From Chthonomonas sp. (GTDB taxonomy: Bacteria; Armatimonadota; Fimbriimonadia; Fimbriimonadales; Fimbriimonadaceae), in NCBI GenBank assembly GCA_016788585.1, contig JAEURP010000003.1, positions 48,079-112,078 of the forward strand: a stretch of 64,000 nt of DNA, read 5' to 3'. Shown here piece after piece: positions 32,745-42,063 of the stretch. Made by a program: the position numbers and the translations under genes. The notes under the pieces are model-generated. The model ran no database searches, was not told the DNA's origin, and worked only from the letters and a program-made list of their open reading frames with translations. Every line of letters starts with the position of its first letter. The first letter of the stretch is position 1.

Positions 32745-34127
32745 TCAGGTTGCGACTTTGAAAAGCGCGATTGCCTTTGATTTTTGTTCTTGATGATCAA
32801 CGATTGGGTGTGGATAGTCTTGCCCTAAAATGCAACGGGCCGCTTCCTGATCGAATTGCGTAGCCTCGTGCGGCCAGTGCCGAAATTCGACAGGAAAGTC
32901 GGTCAGTTCAGGGCACCACTTTGTGATGAAGGAAGCGTCGGGGTCGAACTTCACGCTTTGTAAGTAAGGGTTGAAAATACGGAAGTAGGGTTGGGCGTCA
33001 ACGCCTGTGCTGGCTGACCACTGCCAGCCGCCATTGTTTTGGGCGAGGTCGAAATCGAGGAGGTAGCGCGCGAAGTACGCCTCGCCTTTTCGCCAGTCTA
33101 CGAGGAGGTCTTTAGTCAGAAACATGGCGACGACCATGCGAAGGCGGTTGTGCATCCAGCCGGTCGCGTTGAAGCATCGCATAGCGGCGTCCACGATGGG
33201 ATAGCCAGTCTGACCAGATGCCCACTTTTCGAAAGCGTGGTCGTCTCCGGGCCAGATGATGTCGTTGTATTCCGGTCTGAAGGCGCCCTCGACGACGTGG
33301 GGGAATTGGCTGAGAATCATGTGATAGAACTCGCGCCAGATGAGTTCGTTAAACCATTTTTCGTAACCTTCGGCGGCGCGGAAGCACTCGCGAATACTGA
33401 TCGTGCCGTGTCGCAGGTGAACGCTGAGCCCGCTCGTGCCATCAATGTCGAAGCAATCGCGATTCTCGGCGTAGTGGGGGAGTTTCGGCAAGAACTCTCT
33501 TAGTCGTTGTTGCGCACCGGACTCGCCTGGCTCGAGCCAAAGAGAGTTACGTTCGAAGCCAAGGTGCTCAAGGGTAGGAAACTCAGCTGGGAGGTCTTTG
33601 GCGGGCCACAGGTTTTTGAGATCGGGATCGTAAGACGCGACATCTTCGGGCTTTAGACGTGCTTTCCAAGCTTTGGAATAGGGCGTGAAGACCTTGAAGG
33701 GCTCGCCCTGGAGGTTCAAAATCTCATCGCGAATGAAGACGACGTGATCTTTGAAGGAGTGGGTGTGCTTGACTTGTCGGACGACTTCGGCATCGCGCTT
33801 CACCGCGTACGGATCGACGTCTTCATTAAAGAAGAGCGCCTCGGCGTCGAGGTCGCGGCATAGCTTTGGAATCTCGACGATAGGATTGCCGTGTAGCACG
33901 ACGAGCTTCGATCCGTGCTTTTTCAGGTTGTCATCCAGCTCCTTTAGAGAGTCGTAGATGAAGTTGACACGTCGATCATCGCGGTCTTCAAGGGCATCGA
34001 GGATGGTCGTATCGAACACGAAAGCCAAGGCGACTTGCCTAGCGTTTGCGGTTGCCTCGGCGAGAGCTCGATGGTCACTCAGCCGAATGTCTCGACGAAT
34101 CCAGCAAACGGCCCTGTGATAGTCCAT
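32745..34127 (-). CDS. phrB: Deoxyribodipyrimidine photolyase (CPD class I)
   Basis: Light-driven repair of cyclobutane pyrimidine dimers. N-terminal antenna domain (AVCWIRRDIRLSDHRAL), linker, then the FAD domain with TGYPIVDAAMRCFNATGWMHNRLRMVVAMFL, DLLVDWRKGEAYFARYLLDFDLAQNNGGWQW and PYFRIFNP. Length 460 is normal. Convergent with the HAF protein, stops abutting in TGATCA. Divergent from cinA. With UvrA-like, RecF and RecA in the window it belongs to the DNA-repair genes. Confidence 0.96.
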   Translation of the reverse strand: MDYHRAVCWIRRDIRLSDHRALAEATANARQVALAFVFDTTILDALEDRDDRRVNFIYDSLKELDDNLKKHGSKLVVLHGNPIVEIPKLCRDLDAEALFFNEDVDPYAVKRDAEVVRQVKHTHSFKDHVVFIRDEILNLQGEPFKVFTPYSKAWKARLKPEDVASYDPDLKNLWPAKDLPAEFPTLEHLGFERNSLWLEPGESGAQQRLREFLPKLPHYAENRDCFDIDGTSGLSVHLRHGTISIRECFRAAEGYEKWFNELIWREFYHMILSQFPHVVEGAFRPEYNDIIWPGDDHAFEKWASGQTGYPIVDAAMRCFNATGWMHNRLRMVVAMFLTKDLLVDWRKGEAYFARYLLDFDLAQNNGGWQWSASTGVDAQPYFRIFNPYLQSVKFDPDASFITKWCPELTDFPVEFRHWPHEATQFDQEAARCILGQDYPHPIVDHQEQKSKAIALFKVAT

Positions 34128-34159
34128 TGTTGGGGTGTACTACGTATTAGCTCAGCCAC

Positions 34160-35389
34160 ATGAACGCAGAAATCATCTCAGTTGGTACAGAGTTGCTCCT
34201 TGGGACGACAGTGGACTCCAATGCGGCGTTCTTGGGCCGGGTCCTTGCAGAGTGCGGTATTGGTTGCACGAATCGCCAGACCGTTGGTGACAACCTCGAT
34301 CGTCTTACGGCGGCAATCGAACTCGCCTTCAAGCGCGCGGAGATCGTCGTGACCATTGGCGGATTGGGCCCAACCCTAGATGACCTGACTCGTGACGGCA
34401 TTGCCCGCGCCCTCGATGATCCTCTCATTCTCGACCTGGAGTTAGAAGGGGAGATTCGCGAGATCTTCGCTACCCGGAACCTCAAATGGGTCGAATCTAA
34501 TGCGCGCCAGGCGATGCGGCCGACTTGCGGGGAGGCAATTGAGAATCGTAATGGCACGGCGCCCGGATTGATCTGTCGCAAGAATGGAAAGGTTCTGATC
34601 GCGTTGCCGGGGCCACCTCGGGAGTTTCAGCCGATGGTCTCTGGTCCAGTGCGACAGCTTCTTGCAACACTTGGTAATGCTGTGATCTACAGTCGTGTGC
34701 TGCGAGTCTGCGGGCTCGGCGAGAGTCGCGTCGAGGAGCTGGTTCGCGACCTGATGGATGGCGAGAATCCCACTGTTGCACCCTACGCCAAAACCATGGA
34801 AGTTCACTTAAGGGTCACAGCGCGCGCTGAAACAACAGATGACGCTGCTAACCTAATCCAGCCGGTTGCAAAAGAAATCCGGAGGCGTCTCGATTGGCGA
34901 GTCTTCGGCACGGACGAAACCACTTTGGAAGCAGCGGTTATCCATAAGCTCCGTAAATGCGGGCTAACAATCAGCGCGTCGGAGAGTTGCACAGGGGGTC
35001 TTCTAGGCGGGCGGCTAACTTCTGTACCCGGATCCAGTGAATCGTTTGTGGGAGCCGTTATCGCTTACACGGATGCCGTAAAGGTGCAATTTCTGGGGGT
35101 ATTGCCTACGACCCTAGATGCAGAGTCTGCGGTTAGTGAAGCCGTGGCGAAAGAGATGGCTGAGGGTACGCGGAAGAAGTTTGCGACTGACTTCGCAATC
35201 AGCATTACAGGGGTTGCAGGGCCAGGTGACGACGATCGCGGCAATCCAGAAGGCCTGGTTTACATCGGACTAGCAACCGCAGAAGGGACAACCGTAACCA
35301 AGCATCAATTTGGCAAAGGGCGCGAGTCGATCCGAAACCGAGCGACTCAGGCGGCGCTCACCCTGCTGTGGGAGCGCTTGCAAAACTGA
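34160..35389 (+). CDS. cinA: CinA-family protein (nicotinamide mononucleotide deamidase)
   Basis: N-terminal MoCF-like domain (ISVGTELLLGTTVDSNAAFLG, TIGGLGPTLDDLTRDGIA, ALPGPPREFQPM) acting in some species as ADP-ribose pyrophosphatase, and C-terminal CinA domain (ISASESCTGGLLGGRLTSVPGSS, VGAVIAYTDAVKVQFLGV, SITGVAGPGD) that deamidates NMN. At 409 residues the two-domain form is complete. A TATTAG box lies nine bases before the ATG. recA, often next to cinA, is at 62.5 kb instead. The 3' end overlaps lipB on the other strand by 32 bases. Confidence 0.96.
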   Translation: MNAEIISVGTELLLGTTVDSNAAFLGRVLAECGIGCTNRQTVGDNLDRLTAAIELAFKRAEIVVTIGGLGPTLDDLTRDGIARALDDPLILDLELEGEIREIFATRNLKWVESNARQAMRPTCGEAIENRNGTAPGLICRKNGKVLIALPGPPREFQPMVSGPVRQLLATLGNAVIYSRVLRVCGLGESRVEELVRDLMDGENPTVAPYAKTMEVHLRVTARAETTDDAANLIQPVAKEIRRRLDWRVFGTDETTLEAAVIHKLRKCGLTISASESCTGGLLGGRLTSVPGSSESFVGAVIAYTDAVKVQFLGVLPTTLDAESAVSEAVAKEMAEGTRKKFATDFAISITGVAGPGDDDRGNPEGLVYIGLATAEGTTVTKHQFGKGRESIRNRATQAALTLLWERLQN

Positions 35390-36014
35390 GGCCGAATACT
35401 TCGGCGAAGGCCTGGCTGGCCAACGGCTTGGCCTCTACAATCGAAAACTTTCGTCCAAGAATGCGTGACACAGACGTGACACCGTAATTGGGAATTCCGC
35501 AAGGGATGATGATGTCGAACTCCTTGAGATCATTCGAGCAGTTCAGAGCAATGCCATGTAGAGAAACCCACTTGCGAATCTTCACTCCGATCGCCGCCAC
35601 TTTCTCGTCCCCGACCCATGCGCCAGTATGGGGCGCAAAGCGGTGCGCCTCGATTCCCAACCCCGCCAACAATTGAATCTGGGTTTCCTCGAGATCCCGA
35701 AGCCACTTGTGAAGGTCTTTGCCGTGGTGACTGACGTTAAAGATCGGATACATCACCAGCTGCCCAGGCCCATGGTATGTCACATCTCCACCTCGGTCAG
35801 TCTCATGAATCTGAACCCCCTTGGATTCAATTTGCTTGCGACTGAAGAGTAGGTTTTCGGCGTGAAACGAGGCCCCTAGGGTTAAGACTGGAGGGTGCTC
35901 AACCAAGATTAGGGTATCTGGTCCGCCCTCAATGACTTCTTCTGCCACTTGCTTCTGAATCGTCCAAGCATCTTGGTAACCCATGAAGCCGAGATCAAGG
36001 ACCGCCGCCCTCAA
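35358..36014 (-). CDS. lipB: Octanoyltransferase LipB
   Basis: Moves octanoyl from acyl carrier protein to lipoyl domains of 2-oxoacid dehydrogenases. The signature is DRGGDVTYHGPGQLVMYPIF, followed by GAWVGDEKVAAIGVKIRKWVSLHG and the catalytic Cys in CGIPNYGVTSV. Length 218 is normal. Its ATG overlaps the stop of the cyclase-like gene (ATGA), so they are cotranscribed. lipA is not in the window. Confidence 0.95.
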   Translation of the reverse strand: MRAAVLDLGFMGYQDAWTIQKQVAEEVIEGGPDTLILVEHPPVLTLGASFHAENLLFSRKQIESKGVQIHETDRGGDVTYHGPGQLVMYPIFNVSHHGKDLHKWLRDLEETQIQLLAGLGIEAHRFAPHTGAWVGDEKVAAIGVKIRKWVSLHGIALNCSNDLKEFDIIIPCGIPNYGVTSVSRILGRKFSIVEAKPLASQAFAEVFGLSFASAPTAG

Positions 36015-37741
36015 ACCAACTCCAACTGGAACACCGAAAACCCGTCGATCGGAATGGCGATCGGTTCTCCCTTCAGGTCGGGCACCGCCTCCCAGACCTT
36101 TTCACTCACCGCGATTCCGCCCACCTTGCACGCCGCTTCAACGTGTGCAGCGATGTCGATCACATCGGTGTACTGCACCTTATCAATTTGTCCAACAACC
36201 ATGCCGCGATGCAACCCGATGCGTAAGGAAAATGGCATGTCGAGCTTGTTGGTCTTTGAATTGAAGTCCTTGATCTTACGTTGAATATCTCTGGCACACT
36301 CCAATGCTTGGCGAGGATCATGGAAGGCCATAACGGCCCCGTCTCCCGCCGTACTTAGAATCTCACCCTGGTGCTCTTCAGCTTGTCGCTCCAGGAATTG
36401 CTGGTATGCACGAAACGACCACTCGGCAACAAAAGGGTCGGCTGTCGACTTCATCATCGAACTCTTCGCCGCGTCGACAACCAGTACGGTCATGTCTCTC
36501 GGGCCCGGATTCAGGCGCCGCTGCAGATCCATGTATTCGACTAATAGCGTTTCCGGGTCATTTAAGCGCATGAGATACTCGACATTCGCGCGATACTCTA
36601 TCGCTGCACCGGCGCCAGCAACCAGGCCACCAATGAGCGCCCAAGCCAGATTGCCCAAAACAACATGGAGATCGAACCGGTGGACGCCAAAACCTCCAAA
36701 TGGCAGCAACATCGCAACAAAGCTCGACAACGTGAAAATGACTGATGCCAAGATCGCCCTTGCAAACCGTCTTCCGAGAAAGGCGACTGCAAGCTGTAAT
36801 GCTAAGCCAATGAATCCAAGAAACCCAACGCTAAATGCGTACTGGACCGATTCTTCAGCGAACTTGAAGCGATCCACAACCGCTCCAGCTACCAAGACAG
36901 TAATGGCGGTCAAGCCAAAGCCGAGCAATGCGCTCCATTCGTAAAGCTTTGCTTCTATTTCCTGTGCAATTGGATGGCTGTGCCAACTGTGGCGCTGGAC
37001 AACTTCTTCGGGAGTTTCTTGTAGCCGCTCTTGGATATCGAAGAGCTGCTCCAAGAGTTCCTGCCTGTCCATTCGATTGCGGTCGGCCCGTTCCAAGCGC
37101 ATTCGAAGGTAGCCACCAGCCATCGAGAAGATCATTCCGAAGGCCGAATAAAGCAAGGTGAGGAACCCAAAACCAACAAATGGCATGAGAAGGTCTTCCG
37201 CCGCAAAACCTTCCAAAGGCGATTGCACTAAGAGTGCCGCAAGAGCAACGGCGGTCGAAACCACGTAAAGAGCAATGCTGCCGCGAACGACCTTTCTGGC
37301 TTGGCCATGAATGAAATAGCAAATGGCTTGTAAAGCAAGCCCAACCAACAGCAGAATGGTAGGAACTGCAAGGCTCAGCGAGTACTGATATACGCCCTGC
37401 AGGTTTGTGATCGTGCCGGAATTGCGCAGGATAAAGTTGGCGACAATGAACGGAGCAAATGAGATCGGAACGACGACCGCAGGGTCACGCATGAATGCAT
37501 TCCAAGCGTCGGAGACGAATTGAAGGCTCTGCTTCGGCTTGACGAATTGGCGGGGAGGCGGCAGCACCTCAGCGATGGGCGCAATGATCGACGCGCGACG
37601 AATCGACCTCTGGACTACCTCAAGGTCCACCCGAGCCTCTCTGGCGAGCATCTCAGGCTCTCCATAAATGGCTTGCGGATTCTGCCGAATGTACTCCGCT
37701 AGCTTAGCGGCGTCTTCGGTTCGGGTTGACTGAGTTGTCAT
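36011..37741 (-). CDS. Membrane protein with C-terminal class III nucleotidyl cyclase-like domain
   Basis: 576 residues: a helical N-terminus (about 1-60), several hydrophobic helices in two groups (about 90-215 and 270-390), then a class III cyclase domain (about 410-576). Metal-binding Asps appear to be kept: MTVLVVDAAKSS and STAGDGAVMAF. The segment normally reading VNxAARL is VIDIAAHVEAA, so the transition-state Asn and Arg are replaced by Asp and His. Cyclase activity is therefore doubtful and a regulatory role is possible. First gene of an operon with lipB. Confidence 0.8.
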   Translation of the reverse strand: MTTQSTRTEDAAKLAEYIRQNPQAIYGEPEMLAREARVDLEVVQRSIRRASIIAPIAEVLPPPRQFVKPKQSLQFVSDAWNAFMRDPAVVVPISFAPFIVANFILRNSGTITNLQGVYQYSLSLAVPTILLLVGLALQAICYFIHGQARKVVRGSIALYVVSTAVALAALLVQSPLEGFAAEDLLMPFVGFGFLTLLYSAFGMIFSMAGGYLRMRLERADRNRMDRQELLEQLFDIQERLQETPEEVVQRHSWHSHPIAQEIEAKLYEWSALLGFGLTAITVLVAGAVVDRFKFAEESVQYAFSVGFLGFIGLALQLAVAFLGRRFARAILASVIFTLSSFVAMLLPFGGFGVHRFDLHVVLGNLAWALIGGLVAGAGAAIEYRANVEYLMRLNDPETLLVEYMDLQRRLNPGPRDMTVLVVDAAKSSMMKSTADPFVAEWSFRAYQQFLERQAEEHQGEILSTAGDGAVMAFHDPRQALECARDIQRKIKDFNSKTNKLDMPFSLRIGLHRGMVVGQIDKVQYTDVIDIAAHVEAACKVGGIAVSEKVWEAVPDLKGEPIAIPIDGFSVFQLELV

Positions 37742-37775
37742 GTTTATCTGGCAATAAGAGGATACGCTAAACGAG

Positions 37776-37781
37776 TATTCT
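37776..37781 (+). promoter_or_regulatory. -10 element (TATTCT) of rnpB
   Basis: TATTCT placed about seven bases before the likely 5' end of the RNase P RNA; on the + strand, divergent from the cyclase-like gene. Confidence 0.5.
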
Positions 37782-37790
37782 AAGCGGCGA

Positions 37791-38107
<317 letters not shown>

Positions 38108-38118
38108 TCCCTTGTTAG

Positions 38119-38124
38119 TAAACT
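38119..38124 (+). promoter_or_regulatory. -10 element (TAAACT), leaderless GTG start
   Basis: TAAACT with six bases before GTG at 38131, just after the end of rnpB. Confidence 0.45.
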
Positions 38125-38130
38125 GTACAG

Positions 38131-38646
38131 GTGCCCGGCGTGATTAGCCTCGTTTATGACTCGCTTGAGGCATCCGACTTGGATTGGGTGCTACCCGACT
38201 TGCGAGAGAGGGGTATTTGTGCGACATTCTTTGTGGATGGCGAATCGCTCACCGCCGACATAACCCGCTGGAAGCATGCTGTTGCCGAAGGGAATGCCCT
38301 TGGTAATGGAGCAGCACTTTCCGTGAGCATGCTGAAAGACCGCATGTCGGGGTCGGCAATACAAGAGGAAGTCGATGACTTGCAAGAGTTGATCGCCCAA
38401 TTGAGCAGCGATCCCCCTCATTGCTTTGCGATCTCCGATGCCAGCGGTCGGCTGGGTGGAATTGAGACGAAGCGAGGCGAACAGCTTGCTGTTGCCCAAG
38501 TTAAGAGCGCTGATGAGCTGGATCGCTTGAACGAGAGCAAGCCAATCGTCATTAGCCTTTATCGAGCCCACCCCCAACTGCATCAGCATGTCTTGGAGTG
38601 GTTATCCGACAGGCTGGATGACATCAGACTCGTTGCTGAAATCTAA
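38131..38646 (+). CDS. Degenerate polysaccharide-deacetylase-like protein
   Basis: 171 residues. The start, ISLVYDSLEASDLDWVLPDLRERGICATFFVDGESL, follows the NodB pattern (TFDDGP, then LKEHGIKATFFVxG). However, the catalytic DD is replaced by YDS, and the HxxxH metal motif region (normally GHEIGNHTxxH) reads GNALGNGAALSVS. Without these residues deacetylase activity is unlikely. The middle and end (ISDASGRLGG, ISLYRAHPQLHQHVLEWLSDRL) retain the barrel pattern. Could be a binding or regulatory remnant of the family. Confidence 0.62.
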   Translation: MPGVISLVYDSLEASDLDWVLPDLRERGICATFFVDGESLTADITRWKHAVAEGNALGNGAALSVSMLKDRMSGSAIQEEVDDLQELIAQLSSDPPHCFAISDASGRLGGIETKRGEQLAVAQVKSADELDRLNESKPIVISLYRAHPQLHQHVLEWLSDRLDDIRLVAEI

Positions 38647-38679
38647 GTACTTTTTGGGCCGGAACCGGCCATCCGCTGG

Positions 38680-38685
38680 TACAAT
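38680..38685 (+). promoter_or_regulatory. -10 element (TACAAT) of pyrG
   Basis: Strong TACAAT placing the transcript start near 38691, which gives a leader of about 64 bases before pyrG. Confidence 0.55.
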
Positions 38686-38689
38686 TCTC

Positions 38690-38741
38690 AAAACCTCCTC
38701 CACGCGCGCTGTTGGGCGCGTCCTTTTGCCTGGGGGTTTCC
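38690..38741 (+). promoter_or_regulatory. Structured pyrG 5' leader
   Basis: The predicted 5' end AAACCTCC pairs with GGGGGTTT (38732-38739), enclosing an inner hairpin ACGCGC/GCGCGT (38702-38707 with 38716-38721) followed by CCTTTTG. The ribosome binding site AAGGGG comes after the structure. Some bacteria control pyrG by CTP-dependent attenuation; a similar role here is inference. Confidence 0.4.
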
Positions 38742-38754
38742 AAGCAAGGGGCTA

Positions 38755-40386
38755 ATGACAAAGTACATTTTTGTAACCGGCGGGGTGGTTAGCAGTATCG
38801 GCAAGGGCATCGCTACCGCCAGCATTGGCCGATTGCTCCGAAATCGCGGTTACACAGTCGCCCCGGTAAAGCTCGACCCCTACATTAACGTTGATGCGGG
38901 CACGATGAACCCATTCCAACATGGAGAAGTGTTCGTGACTGAGGATGGCGCGGAGACTGACCTCGACCTCGGCCATTACGAGCGGTTTATGGACGTGGCC
39001 TGCTCGAAAGGTAGCAGCGTCACGACCGGCAAGGTCTACAGAAATGTTATTGAGGCTGAGCGGAGAGGAGACTACTTGGGCGGCACGGTGCAAGTCATCC
39101 CTCATGTGACCCAAGAAATCAAGAGACTAATCGTCGACGCCGGCAAGCAGCAAGAGGCCAATGTCGTGATTGCCGAAGTTGGCGGGACGGTCGGTGACAT
39201 TGAGAGCTTGCCGTTTCTTGAAGCGATTCGCCAGATGAAGAAAGAAGCAGGGGCAGAAAACGTACTCTACGTCCATGTTTCGTTTGTGCCGACCGTTGGT
39301 CCTTGGCATGAGGTCAAGACCAAGCCGACCCAACACAGCGTGATCAAGCTGCGCGAGATTGGTATCTCGCCCGACGTTTTGGTCTGCCGTAGCGAAGTCC
39401 CGCTCGGTGAAGATGTCAAAGAGAAGATCTCATTGTTCTGCGACGTGCCAGTAAACGCCGTGATCGAGAGTCTGAACGCCTCAACCATTTACGAGGTGCC
39501 TCTCAATTACGAAGATCTTGGTCTTGGGAAGTACATCAGCGAAAAGCTTGGGCTTGAGCAACGCGACGCCAACTTGGCTGAATGGGAAAAGATTGTCGAC
39601 GTTCTCAAGCATCCACGCGAACGGTGCCGAATCGCAATTGTTGGCAAGTACACCGATAATGGCGACGCCTATAAGAGCATCGCGGAAGCGCTAGTCCATG
39701 CCGGTATTCCAAACAATGCCAAGGTCGACATCGAATGGATCGAAAGTGACACTCTCGAGAGCGGAATTCCTCCCCAGGAACTTCTCCAAGGTTGCGACGG
39801 CTTAATTGTTGCGCCCGGCTTTGGGAGCCGAGGCATTGAAGGGAAAGTTGAAGCCGTCAAGTGGGCTCGGGAGCAAGGGCTGCCATTCCTAGGGATCTGC
39901 TTAGGCATGCAGGTTTCGGTTATTGAGTTTGCTCGAAATGTATGCGGCCTTGAGGGCGCAAATAGTGAAGAGATGGAGCCGAAGGCGCCTTATCTAGTGG
40001 TCCACTTGCTGCCAGACCAGAAAGGCGTCACTGACAAGGGCGCGACAATGAGGCTCGGCTCTTATCCCTGCAACCTCGTGAATGGAACAATCTCGCAAAA
40101 GCTGTACGGAACGGCAAAGATCACAGAGCGACACCGCCACCGCTTCGAAGTCAATAACGATTTTCGAGAGCTTTTCACAGAGCACGGTATGGTGATTAGT
40201 GGAGTTTCACCAGACTATCGTTTGGTGGAGATGGTCGAGATTCCTTCGCATCCATTCTTCGTTGCGACACAAGCACACCCAGAGTTCAAGAGCCGGCCCA
40301 ATCGCCCACATCCGCTGTTTGCCGGCTTGGTGAAGGCGGCACTGTCACGAGCCAAGAAGACCAATTCAGCAGCCGTTGAGGCCTAA
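38755..40386 (+). CDS. pyrG: CTP synthase
   Basis: Makes CTP from UTP with glutamine-derived ammonia. N-terminal synthase domain ([53 protein letters not shown]) and a C-terminal class I glutamine amidotransferase domain with the nucleophile in GICLGMQ and His in HPEFKSRP. Length 543 is typical. The ATG is preceded by GCAAGGGGCTA. A structured leader separates it from its promoter. Confidence 0.98.
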   Translation: MTKYIFVTGGVVSSIGKGIATASIGRLLRNRGYTVAPVKLDPYINVDAGTMNPFQHGEVFVTEDGAETDLDLGHYERFMDVACSKGSSVTTGKVYRNVIEAERRGDYLGGTVQVIPHVTQEIKRLIVDAGKQQEANVVIAEVGGTVGDIESLPFLEAIRQMKKEAGAENVLYVHVSFVPTVGPWHEVKTKPTQHSVIKLREIGISPDVLVCRSEVPLGEDVKEKISLFCDVPVNAVIESLNASTIYEVPLNYEDLGLGKYISEKLGLEQRDANLAEWEKIVDVLKHPRERCRIAIVGKYTDNGDAYKSIAEALVHAGIPNNAKVDIEWIESDTLESGIPPQELLQGCDGLIVAPGFGSRGIEGKVEAVKWAREQGLPFLGICLGMQVSVIEFARNVCGLEGANSEEMEPKAPYLVVHLLPDQKGVTDKGATMRLGSYPCNLVNGTISQKLYGTAKITERHRHRFEVNNDFRELFTEHGMVISGVSPDYRLVEMVEIPSHPFFVATQAHPEFKSRPNRPHPLFAGLVKAALSRAKKTNSAAVEA

Positions 40387-40392
40387 GTCTTC

Positions 40393-41295
40393 TTAGCCCC
40401 GCGAAAGCTCGACATCCCGGGCCATCTGCGACTTAAGGTCATCGAGGTTCTCGAACTTGGACTGCTCACGAACGAACAGCTCGAAGCTCAGTTCAACCGG
40501 TGCGCCATAGATTTCGTCCCCTGGATAATCGAGGAGGAAGGCCTCGATTGTCTGCGGATTCTCACCGAAGGTCTCATTTCGCCCGACGCTGATTGCTGCA
40601 CGAAATGTGCCTATTGGTGTGCGGCAAGAACCCGCATAGACTCCTTCGGCGGGAACGAGCCCTCTGGTGGAACGAGCAAGATTGAGCGTCGGATAGCCGA
40701 TCTCTCGGCCGCGCTTGTGACCTGAAACGACCACTCCCGCAATGCTGAACGGTCGACCGAGAAACTCAGCCGCCTGTTCCACCTTGCCCTCGGCGACGGA
40801 CTGCCGTATGAGCGAGCTACTCACTCTCTTGCCGTTGAGAAGGATTTTCGGAACGACCGCGGTTTCTATCCTTTCGGCCAGCCACTGAGGGGTGCCCTCG
40901 CGACCATGACCGAACGCAAAGTCATCGCCCATCACAATTTGGTTTGCCCGAAGGCATCCCTTAAGGATTTCATCAAGGAACCGCTGCGCCGAGACCTGGC
41001 TGAGAGCCCTGTCGAACGGCAATATCACGCAGACGGATGCGCCGGCTTGGCGCATGTTGATCACGTTCTGCTCGAGTGTCCCGATCTGTGGTGGCACTTT
41101 GGTTGGCGCAAGGATGGTGGCTGGGTGCCGATCGAATGTGACAATCACGGCCGGCTGCTCGCGCTTCTTGGCTTCGTCCGTCGTGCGACTGATCAGGGCA
41201 CGATGCCCGAGGTGTACGCCGTCGAAAGTGCCGACCACTACCGTGGACGACTTCCATTCTGGGTGGATGTTCTCGATGCCGAAGTGAACGAGCAA
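40393..41295 (-). CDS. ribF: Bifunctional riboflavin kinase / FAD synthetase
   Basis: Converts riboflavin to FMN and FAD. The FAD synthetase domain starts with VVVGTFDGVHLGHRALI and includes FDRHPATIL and the GDDFAFGHGREG segment with SSSLIRQSVAEGKVEQAAEFLGRPF; the C-terminal riboflavin-kinase domain has VVSGHKRGREIGYPTLNL and EAFLLDYPGDEIYG. 300 residues. TTG start at 41295. Convergent with pyrG. Confidence 0.96.
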   Translation of the reverse strand: MLVHFGIENIHPEWKSSTVVVGTFDGVHLGHRALISRTTDEAKKREQPAVIVTFDRHPATILAPTKVPPQIGTLEQNVINMRQAGASVCVILPFDRALSQVSAQRFLDEILKGCLRANQIVMGDDFAFGHGREGTPQWLAERIETAVVPKILLNGKRVSSSLIRQSVAEGKVEQAAEFLGRPFSIAGVVVSGHKRGREIGYPTLNLARSTRGLVPAEGVYAGSCRTPIGTFRAAISVGRNETFGENPQTIEAFLLDYPGDEIYGAPVELSFELFVREQSKFENLDDLKSQMARDVELSRG

Positions 41296-41410
41296 GGTGG
41301 CTCCATTCTGGCACTTCTGACAAATTCCTCATTTCGTGATATGAATCACAGTACTGCCAAGATTGAAGCCATATCATTCTCTCAAGCCCCACGGGGCGGG
41401 AGAAAAACAA

Positions 41411-41983
41411 ATGCTGAACAAAACACAGACAACTTTGATGGCAACTTTGACAATTCTTGCCGCTACAGCCACTTCTAACGCCGGCACGTTCACGATGATC
41501 AAGGAGATTGAAGACTCGGAAATTTGGGTTTACGAAGGCGAAGTGACCAAGGGTGATGCCAAGAAGCTCGAGTCTATCATCAAGCGCGACCCCCATATCA
41601 TCATGGTCATCGACAGCCCTGGCGGAGACGCATTAGAAGGTTTCGCACTTGGCCGTACCACTAGCCGGTATCGAGACGAAATCACTCTCGTAGCCGAGTC
41701 TGCCTACAGTGCTGCAGGAATGTGGTGGCTGGCAGATGACGACGGAACGTTCTTGGATGATGAAAGTGAAGTCGGCTGGCACCTCTCTTATATGTATGGC
41801 AAACAAGTGCCTGAGCACACCGCCCAGGTCCTCGGCTACATGACCGGCAAGTACCTCGAAGACATGCTCGACGAAGAAATCGCGACCAACATGATGATCG
41901 CGATGGCCAACCTGCAGGAGAAAGAAGGCAAATTTGCCCTAATGACTCTTCGCAAGGACGGCAAGATTCGAACTCGCAGATAG
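41411..41983 (+). CDS. Exported ClpP/crotonase-fold protein (COG3904-like)
   Basis: Signal peptide MLNKTQTTLMATLTILAATATSNA, then a ClpP-like core: IIMVIDSPGGDALEGFALG, followed by AESAYSAAGMWWLADD (candidate nucleophile Ser) and VGWHLSYMYG (candidate His). Such periplasmic serine-protease-like proteins are common but largely uncharacterised. Start ATG 41411 follows GGAGAAAAACAA. Next comes a strong hairpin and then a subtilisin-like protease on the same strand, so two exported proteases may be expressed together. Confidence 0.75.
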   Translation: MLNKTQTTLMATLTILAATATSNAGTFTMIKEIEDSEIWVYEGEVTKGDAKKLESIIKRDPHIIMVIDSPGGDALEGFALGRTTSRYRDEITLVAESAYSAAGMWWLADDDGTFLDDESEVGWHLSYMYGKQVPEHTAQVLGYMTGKYLEDMLDEEIATNMMIAMANLQEKEGKFALMTLRKDGKIRTRR

Positions 41984-41994
41984 GAGAACTGAAG

Positions 41995-42022
41995 CTGGGC
42001 CAAGGTTTGAACCTTGGCCCAG
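41995..42022 (+). repeat. 12-bp perfect inverted repeat (hairpin)
   Basis: CTGGGCCAAGGT and its exact reverse complement separated by TTGA, starting 11 bases after the stop of the ClpP-like gene. No T-run follows, so it is more likely an mRNA-stabilising or partial-termination hairpin than a full intrinsic terminator. Confidence 0.7.
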
Positions 42023-42063
42023 CACATTGTCGGCTTAGACGCCCAGACAAAACGGAGCAAGAA

